Source: Symbiotaphrina buchneri (Eukaryota > Ascomycota > Symbiotaphrinales > Symbiotaphrinaceae). From it: a DNA stretch of 64,000 nt. The stretch spans positions 186,001 through 250,000 of the forward strand of contig BCIG01000026.1 of NCBI GenBank assembly GCA_001599915.1, written 5' to 3'. This document shows, in pieces, positions 56,173 to 64,000 of this stretch. Every line of letters begins with the position of its first letter. Within the stretch, counting starts at the first letter, position 1. Under the pieces are notes generated by a model. That model ran no database searches and was not told the DNA's origin. It was given only the letters and a program-made list of their open reading frames with translations. A program made the translations under genes and the position numbers.

Positions 56173-57490
56173 CTTTTCCTTGTGTCTCCCCGGACTTCAG
56201 ACCTCCACCTCTGCACAACTCTTAGCCGGGGATCTCGCCAATGCGAAGGTCTGCCTTGTGCTCCTATTGTCCCCTGCCCTCTTCCTACACCTTATGGTTG
56301 TTTCAGTGTTGCTCAACGCCTGGGTATTATTTTAAGGAGCAAGTTGCTGTGCCCGGGATTCAAGGAGATAAGCAGATAAGATAAAGCAGACGAGTCCGAT
56401 AGGGAGCCTGTTGGACCCAGCCCCTTGGGCAGTCAAATGTCCTTTGGAATCCTTGATATAGAAGTCGGACGGAGTGAGGCAATTATGCGTACGTTCCCAG
56501 CAGCTTACAACGTCGGTATTCAAGCGGTGCTGGAGCTTCAAGGTGTTCCGGAGAGGTTGTAATGCCCGTCGTCGATCCCGGAAGGAACAAAGTGTCCGTC
56601 GAGAAGGAGACTCTGTGTAGTTTGTCGTTCGTGAAGATGCCCAACCCGAGGAAAGGCAGGTGAGGGGTTCGGGAGGTCAGGTGGTCGCTGCCTGCAGGGC
56701 ACAGAACCGGGTTAGTGGTAGAGAGGGGGGCCGTTGCACCGCGAGCTCACGAAGTATTCGGCCGATACAGGGTGAGAGGTCAGAGCGAGCTTGATCTGTC
56801 GACAGAACACGGGCCAAGCTCGTAGAAGCCGTTTAAAATAGAGCAGCAATATCGGGTCAGTCGCTGAGTGAAATTCCAAGCTCAACAGGCTGCGAGGGAT
56901 CCGGCGTCTTTATGGATGCGGTGGATTGCGGGAGGGGGAGGGTGGCTTAAGCTGGGGTGGAGTTGTCTTATCATTGATTGGCCTGTGTAAGGTAAGGTAA
57001 GGTACCTAAGGTACACTTTACTACGAAAGACTACCGCCTTTCCCCCTCACCGTTCCAAAGTCGGCTCCGTGAACCCTTCCATTCGCGGCGGGTATCGTAC
57101 CTTACCTTACTCTACGGTAAAGCTCGAAGGTATGAATTCCGTCATGCAAAATCATGAACTGCAGGAACAATCAAAAGCTGCCTAACCTTTCTTTGCCCAT
57201 CCCATGCCTGGAATTACCTCTTAAACGGAGTCCAGCATATCTTCGTATTGATCTTGAACTCTTCTTCAGCCCTCTGTCCCACTCACGTGTCGTCAACGCC
57301 TCCTTGACTCGTAAGGACTTCTCGTAACCTGCTCCGATACTTAGAAGGCGACAACCACCGTCCCTAAGTTTCCCTCACCATGTCGACATAACCCGAGAAC
57401 TCCCTGTCCAACCATACACACCATACACGTGAGTCAGGATCCCGCCAACATCCCCTCATACCACTGCCGCATCGATCCTCTTTGTGATCT
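56173..57490. other. 1.3-kb spacer with TAAGG repeats and a 14-bp inverted repeat
   Basis: This stretch lies upstream of the Yippee gene and downstream of the membrane-protein gene, both on the minus strand. The copy GTAAGGTAAGGTAC at 56992-57005 is inverted at 57097-57110. No coding frame is recognised. Confidence 0.5.
56992..57110. repeat. 119-bp segment bounded by perfect 14-bp inverted repeats
   Basis: GTAAGGTAAGGTAC (56992-57005) and GTACCTTACCTTAC (57097-57110) are exact reverse complements 91 bp apart. The left copy extends a TAAGG tandem (56987-57002), and GTACCTAAGGTAC follows it. It could be a MITE-like remnant, a cruciform or a cluster of regulatory sites. No clear target-site duplication flanks it. 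Confidence 0.6.
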
Positions 57491-58569
57491 CTATACATCG
57501 CCCACCCACCAAAAAGCCAAGCCCGTCACGGCCGCAGCAGCAGCCCATAACCCAGACCAACCAGCAGCACCCAACACTTCCACGCCTTGGACCGTCACAA
57601 ACACCTGCAGGAACGTGTTTACCGTGGTCGCGGCAATAAGCACGGTCGTCCGCTTGATCAATGTCTTCGTGCGCTGAGAAAAGCCCCAGAAGTTGTGGAC
57701 AAAGGTCTCCTTGAGCGTCGCGGTTGCCGGATTGAATGCCATCTTCTTGATGTCTCCCAGGTCCGTTCCACTTCCCTCTGAAGGGGTGAAAATAAACTCG
57801 CGCGCAGCGTAGCCCACAGGAATCAATGTTAGGAGTGTGTAGGGAAGGATCGCCTCATGTGCTCCAGTGATATCCTTGATTCCTACAAAATGAGTGACCA
57901 GATGAACAGGCAGCCAGCTTTTACAGCTGGCAAACAGCAGTACGCTGTAGATGCTTGCCGCAAGCAATGAGGTATATGTTCGGACACCAGCATCACGAAT
58001 AATCGAACGATTAGGGACCGCGTCCTTGGGCGCAGAACTATTGTGAACAGGCGCCAAAGGGCGCAGCAAACGGAAGGGAAGATATGTCGCGAGAAGATCG
58101 ATTCCCAGCGACGTCGCAATGACTGAGGGTCTGATTTCGTAGAACGTCATCAGGAGCGCAAGCGGCGGGAAGTGGGTAAGGAGGGTTAGAGACGCCAGAT
58201 CGATTCCTACAAAGGCCGGAATCATCAGCGCGTGTCGCAAGAAGGAAGCGTAGCGGCAATCAAAGTCAAGTGGATCGCAGGCTGCTTACCATCGTAATTG
58301 TCAGACCAACCCACGGCAAGCTCGATGGTCTTCCACAGAACCAGACCACCAACCTCAAACCATCCATTGACACTCCGACTGACAGAAGCAAGTTCGCCAG
58401 CGCCGAAGTCAGCAGCGACGGAGTAGAAGAGTGATGACAGACTCAGGCTCAGAATGACAGCAAGCGGGAAGCGGAGCGCATTGGGCAATCTGGACTTCGA
58501 TACAGGTGGGGAGACAAAGTCCACCGGGGCCTTGTACTCCTGAGACATTTCTTTCCTTGAGCGTGCCAT
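57491..58569 (-). CDS. Fungal multi-pass membrane protein, function unknown
   Basis: Two exons give 331 aa; the intron is 58289-58207, joining GWSDNYDG to IDLASLTLLTHFPP. After a basic leader (MARSRKEMSQEYKAPVDFVS) I count about seven hydrophobic stretches, among them LRFPLAVILSLSLSSLFYSV, LLTHFPPLALLMTFY, IATSLGIDLLATYLPF, YTSLLAASIYSVLLFASC, ILPYTLLTLIPVGYAA and the last near GWSGLWAAAAAVTGLAFWW. I do not recognise a named family, but the long open exons and good splice sites mark a real gene. It is likely in an internal membrane. Confidence 0.8.
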
Positions 58570-59284
58570 TCTCCCATGTACCTTACACAGAGATGCTGAT
58601 AGATGATGGTATGTGTAAGCAGCGGTTGGAGGGGGTTTCTCAGTCTGGATATGGGTGCCGATGTAGATGTTGATGTTTGTTGTGAGCGGAGTGCGCTACA
58701 AAGTACAGACTGAAAGGTATGACATAGTTCGTAGTTGCGCCTGCGCGACGGGAGACGGGAACGGGTCTTGGCAGAGTCCGCCCAACTACTTCGGGTTCCT
58801 GCACCTGCGCCGTACAGAGAGCTATTACCTTAGATATATGCGAGAGAGCTGCGTCTGATGCTGATGGTCGGAAATCGGAGGGATAGTCCCAAACTGAGAC
58901 CATCAGGAGAGGACTAATCTTAGACGTAAGGTATGTACTCGTACTATCTGTTTGGTTCATACACTGCACTCATTATGCTTGCTGGGCGTCCGCCTGTAAT
59001 GGTCATGATCAGTGTGCCCTTTATTCTAGGAATTCGACGCCGGGACGTCCGATCGCCCTGTTTGATGTACAGCCATTCTGAGAGCTCTAATGTTACAGGT
59101 TATGACAGAATAAGTGCGCTGTGAGGGGTGATGCTGCCTTTTCCAAAAACACCGTCCTTTTTCGTACCCGGCTGTGCGCCACAAGAGCGTAACATGAGCA
59201 AACCAACAATGCAGAACAAGCAAGTCCACGTAATAATATACATTTGAAGCCTTTGCGATCAGCGACTGGGAAATTGACAATGTC
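58570..59284. other. Spacer, no gene seen
   Basis: This holds the promoter of the membrane-protein gene and the CLU1 trailer, both minus-strand neighbours. Short frames here match no family. Confidence 0.4.
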
Positions 59285-62200
59285 TTAATGATTGGAAGCC
59301 AGTTCTTGTCTCAAAGGTGCCGCAGCGCTCGCCCTCGCCTGGGGGTTTCTGCCACCGCGTCCTGCTCTCTTCTTAGGAGGCGGCCGCTTGGTAGTATCCC
59401 CTCCTCCTTCAATGAATTTGATGAGCTCATCAATGCTTCTCTGGTCAAGGCCGATGTTGCTACTGCCCTGCACATTCCTGCCAGCAGCATCGGTCGCAGG
59501 CATAGTGGTCGCGGCCGGGGCCCGCGTAGATACAGGGGCGCGGGTTGTCAGGTTGACCCGGCGCAGCCTCTTCGCTTGGAGATCTTTCGCGTGCTTCGCA
59601 ATGGAAACAGCGTTCTGAGTCAATTGCTCAAGCCAACTCTCGGCCTCTTTGGTGTTCCTATCGTCTTTGCCCAGCTCGGAGCTAAAGATGTTGTACGCCT
59701 CACGCATACGGTTGACGGCGGCCTTGGAGTCTTGATCCAACGCAAGCGCTTGAGCCAACTGGAACAGAAGAGTAGCGGAGTTGACGGAGTGCTTTCCGAA
59801 GATCTTGTCCGACACTTTGAGAGCAGCTTCGAACCAAAGGCGAGATTCGTGGAAGCGATTTAGATGCTGCAACATCACGGCAACGTTGTTCATTGTTGTG
59901 ATAGAATCCGGGTGGTCCGGTCCGTACACCACTTTCCACGTCTCCAGAGCATGCCGGATATAACGTAGAGCGGCAGTAGTATTTCCCGCACCATGTTCGA
60001 ATAATCCTAGGTTGAGATAGCTGAGGACGGTCTCCGCAGAATCCACACCCAAGGTACGTTCGGCAACAATCACGGCTTTGCGAGCCAGTTCCACCGCGAT
60101 GTTTTTCTCCTCAAGCTGGTAATAGATCATCGAAATCTGGTAGTAAAACCGGGCAACTTCAGCATGCAAGATGCCATAGATCTGTTCGTGCAACGACAAG
60201 GATTCTAGAAGCAACTCCTGTCCAAATTCCTTTTGGTTCTGAGCGATAGATATCCGTGCCGCTTCGAATGCTTCCTCAGCTAAGATACTCTGCAAAAGAA
60301 GCCGTCAGCTTGGTAAAAATATGCGGGTCTGTTTCTACTCACCCGTGGTGATGCCTCCTTCACGATGGGGACGACGTTGAGGACATCATCAGACTGGAAA
60401 GTAACATTGCATCTACGCTGCTCCGATGGAACGGGCGACTGCCTGCCTTGGTCAGCCCCGCCCTTCTTTTTCTTCTTGCCTGCACCTGCAGGCTGGCCAT
60501 TGGCAACTGGCGCTATATTGCCACCATTGGTCTGTGGACCGTCGCCATTGATAGCAGGTTTCGAAATGAAGACATAGTCCCTCGCCGCAAGCTGTAAACC
60601 GAGTTTGATCGATAGTTCACGCAGCAGTTGAATGTGCTTCAGACCAGCGTCCCAGCCTTGGGGTATGGTGTATCTATACCGTATCTGGATCTGCTCTTCG
60701 ATCTCCTGTTTGAGAGTAACCGGGGTCACTTCGGCGAAGGTCAAAGCGACATCAGCGTAGAGGCCGCGAAGGCTTTCATCAATGTCTGCAACAGGATGCT
60801 CATTCAAGCCACTGCCCAGTAAGCAGTTGAGGAGATGCGCGATGCAGGCACCTATCAAAGGAACAGGCAGGTAACGAAGATGTCTGTTAGCAATGTGTTT
60901 GAAGGCTCTCGCAATCAACTCTTGCTGGACCAAATGTACCAGTGGTTCCAAACGGGCGCCCTCTTGGGCGGCAAGGGTAGCCAACTTCCCGAGATACCTG
61001 ATATTTATACCTCGCTTGTGCAATAGCCTACTCAACGACTGACCATCCATTGGAAAGCCGACATCGCCCTTCTTCAAATCTTGGAGCTACAACAAAAGGG
61101 TCATATATTCGACGCCCTACCGGAAGAGCTTGGATCGGACACATACCAGTTCAGGAATAGCTGTACTATGCAGATACGCACAAAGAGCTCTCACGTCCTC
61201 CTCATCCTTCGCCCACTGCACCTTCTCTTCGTCTGTTTGTGGTGCTTGGCCGCTGAACACGTCTGGGTTGAAAGAGAGCTTGAAGTCTGAGATGTCGATA
61301 CGTTCTTGGTCTGCTTCCTGTCCATCGGTCGGAACAACATAGCCACTGCCGTTTTCCTTGGCCTTCTCAGCTTCTTCTCCTTGCTGCACCTGGACCTCCG
61401 TCCCTTCTATAGCTGTGGTATTCTCTTTGTCGGCCTTAGAACGCTTCCTTTTTTCGAATTCGGCGTTGACGTATTCCCTCATCTTCGATCTCCAGTAGAC
61501 ATTGACGAGTTCCGGTCGTAATACTGTCATCCTGTGTGGATACCCCTTCGAGCCTGACTCACTGGTATTGGAGGGTTCTACCCAGTATTCTTCAAGCCAA
61601 GAAACGTCCAAAGGTGTAATCCTGTACAGATCAAGGACATATTTCCTACCATCCGTGCCCAAGAGACCCTTCGTCTCCACGCTGCCCTCCAGGTCATGCC
61701 TCTTACCATCCTTATCCCATACAGGGTGTCTCTTGACTTTCAATACCTGCGAAAGTTTCTCGAAGACTGGTACAAATGATTCGTTGGATGCAATGACATC
61801 CTTCCCTTCCAAGCCTCCGTAGTCGATCTGGTGTTCATCTGGCTCGCGTTGTTTAAAAATTCCGGGTACAATGCTCTGTCCAACGATGCGTTTCCCGAGA
61901 TAGTCCACCACCACGGTCCCAGGAGTAAACAGACCATGTATATCCAGCTGGTTCACTGTGCGGACACCCATAACATCCTTCCCTGTAGCCACACGAGCCG
62001 CTTCATCTCCGCCTTCGCTGGCAAATGTGCCGACGCCGTCGGCGCCGAATGAAAAGAAGACGTTATTATAGACAAAAATCTGTGCATCCCTAGCTTCCAT
62101 AGGGTTAAGCGCTGGAACTTCCCCTCTAGCTACCATGATAGCTCCCTTGGTCGCAGCTTCATTGTAATCAGCGAATAGTTTTGAGGTGAGACGTTCCCTG

Positions 62201-63450
62201 AGCACGCGCTCCTGTACAGTCTCTCGAGGGAGTTCTCTCGTGGACTGAAATTCTTCATTCCAATCACGCAAGGTCTCCGTCGTATCAGCTCCGGCTATCA
62301 AGTATGTCTCTTGAGATCGCGTGATGTCCGGCTGATGATTTGTGACAGCAACGGCGGTTGAAGGGACAAGCCATGGGTTAGAAGGTATAGCATTTGCGAG
62401 TTGGTATGTCGCCAGGTGGTCTTTTCGGTTGTTATATTCTTGTAACTTTTCGAAGGATGTCCCGAACGAAGGAGATATCTGAGAGATCAGGGAAAGAAGC
62501 GAGTGTGCCTTGAAATCTTTCGGAGCCGGTCGGGGGAACGGGTCAAACTTGTTATTGGAGGATTTGTTGACGTAAAAGCCGGACACGTCGGCAGTAATCT
62601 GATGTTGTTCACCCTCATTTGTGGTAACCTGAAGGTACAGAAGATGACCACGTTGTCGTAGATGATATGGTGGAGGATTCCAGGCAGAAAGTGAAATAGA
62701 CTTTACGGTTTTTGGAGGCGGTTCTTCATCCTTTGATGGCAGCAGTGCGGCTGTTGAACCGGGGGCGTCAAAATCATAATCAGCCATCGCATGTGCCTTT
62801 TCGCTCGCCCCAGCTTCAGGCGTCTTTCCATTGGTAGTCGGGGGTGGAGACTGGTTGGTCTCTGCGACATTGTCATACAGAGACAGACCGGATAAAATGC
62901 CCTGGAGGGTATCGATTCGGTCGCCAGCGGCTCCGATAAGCTCCCTCACTCTTATGAAATGTATACGGGCTTCCTTCTCGGTATACGGGTCCTCAACCAA
63001 GCTCAATGCCGTTTCAGGCGTTATGCCGGGGATGTCAGAAAGCTCGGTGAAGTCATTGATCCGCTGACCCTGATGCTCTAGGTGGAAGCACGAGTACTGG
63101 AACGTGCTGGGTGTCTCCACTATGGACTGACGGACGTCTTGTATCTGTTCTTGAGTAGACACCTAGACAGTCTTGTAAGCACACACACATAAGCCTGCAA
63201 ATGCATTGGCCTGGACTTACCATAACCTGAATTTTGCCGGGGCTGTGAGGAAGGTTGACCGTCAGGGGGAAGACATCTATCCAGCTGTTAGCAAATGGAG
63301 ACGTCGAGGCCAACGACCATAAATAAATATTGAGGGCGGTTCGTCCATACTCTCTGCGACCTGGCCCTCCTTGTCGTCCTTGTCGGGTGCAGCAGCAGCG
63401 ACGTCGGAGCCGTTGGGCTGCTCCTCCTCGTTTGTGTCGCTGCGAGCCAT
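59285..63450 (-). CDS. CLU1: Clustered mitochondria protein CluA/Clu1 (Tif31)
   Basis: Five exons give 1,317 aa; introns lie at 63317-63277, 63220-63163, 61146-61087 and 60342-60290. The first is only 41 nt. After an acidic leader, IFIYDVFPLTVNLPHSPGKI opens the N-terminal ubiquitin-like part. The CLU domain follows (TLRDWNEEFQSTRELPRETV, DLYRITPLDVSWLEEYWVE). A middle eIF3-associated region contains LLHKRGINIRYLGKLATLA, and TPR repeats contain AERTLGVDSAETVLSYLNLG and YGPDHPDSITTMNNVAVMLQ. The tail is basic, Ala/Arg/Lys-rich. Clu proteins bind mRNAs of nuclear-encoded mitochondrial proteins; their loss makes mitochondria clump. The gene is whole. Confidence 0.97.
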
Positions 63451-64000
63451 GACGACTGAAGTTGGGGAGTGAGGTCAACAGATGGAGCTGCCGAAGGAAC
63501 GCAAATGCAGAAATATACCCGAAACGAAGATGCAGGAAGGGAAGAGCAGCGATAATGAACACGAGGACGGCGAAATGCTTGCAAGCACACAGAAACGGAG
63601 TGTGGAGAAGGGAATCTTTGAACGGGCACGCGGACACCGGGAACAGAGGGAGCTCGAGCTTTAATTTTTTTTGGAGCTTCGATTTAGCGTGCCTCAATGC
63701 CCGAAAGCCTCCGGGCTTCTCAGATTGTGCGTCGTCTTTCCGATTCCTTTACAGAAAATCGCACAACGTCCATACAAGGCTTGAAGATATTTATTGACTG
63801 ATTATTCAGAGCTACAGAAATAAATGATCCAATCCCTCCGTCATTGATCCCCCTATTTCTCTTTTGCCCAGCAGTTCGCCATGTAATAATGTCTATCGAA
63901 ATGTTTTGTGTTTGGCCTTGGCCTGGGGGCTTGCCGAAACAAGTCCGATAAACAAAGCCGAACCAATGAGAGGGGGAGGAACGTCCGCAGTGGTAACCTC
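63451..64000. promoter_or_regulatory. CLU1 upstream region
   Basis: This 550-bp stretch runs to the window edge. It has a T-run at 63666-63672 and an ACCAATGAG word near 63963. No further gene is recognised before the end. Confidence 0.4.

Noticed and set aside
1-64000. Transposons, LTR elements or viral remnants
   Set aside because: I found no transposase, reverse transcriptase, capsid or long terminal repeats; the only element-like structure is the small inverted repeat at 56992-57110.

Overview
The window is nuclear DNA from a filamentous ascomycete (Pezizomycotina). Protein-coding genes are packed on both strands at about one per 2.3 kb. Most are split by short GT-AG introns of 41-106 nt that carry CTAAC/CTGAC-like branch sites, and the proteins belong to fungal families such as the Hos4 subunit of the Set3 complex, GPI wall proteins, Dfg10, Hut1 and CluA. 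The gene set would fit Eurotiomycetes, but the clade is an inference. I see no rRNA, tRNA, CRISPR array, transposase or reverse transcriptase. This is conserved housekeeping chromosome, not an accessory island.

Layout. 0-9 kb: 3' end of a COMPASS PHD-protein-like gene, a GH5 glucanase, the PP2A scaffold TPD3, and cytosolic Phe-tRNA synthetase beta (FRS1). 9-17.4 kb: the myotubularin YMR1, then a run of translation and ribosome genes (RPS3, EFM7, EFM4, DBP8). 18-26 kb: the cell-wall-integrity MAPKK, a GPI wall protein, parvulin PIN4, ALKBH6 and DFG10. 27-39 kb: HOS4, a long Vid24/GID4-domain protein, RPS12 and PAS kinase. 41-51 kb: a repeat-bearing protein with acidic-aromatic motifs, a TBC1D5-like Rab-GAP with an in-frame TGA, SEN15, a DUF2985-type membrane protein and the transporter HUT1. 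51-64 kb: the three-KH protein PBP2, a zinc alcohol dehydrogenase, a Yippee protein, an unknown membrane protein and CLU1.

I rebuilt every exon chain by hand. In every complete gene the summed exon lengths divide by three. The junctions also restore family-typical sequence as I remember it; no alignment was run.

The strongest gene-level oddities are as follows. Two eEF1A methyltransferase genes (EFM7 and EFM4) lie tail to tail. A single TGA interrupts an otherwise open TBC-protein frame. Introns in FRS1 and the MAPKK begin with GC. YMR1 has a stop-free 54-nt intron. An intron directly follows the RPS12 start codon. An upstream ORF overlaps the HOS4 start as ATGA. An 18-bp coding minisatellite lies in the 42-kb gene. 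Intergenic DNA carries recurrent TACCTTA-type palindromes and inverted repeats. I found no clear new multi-gene system.
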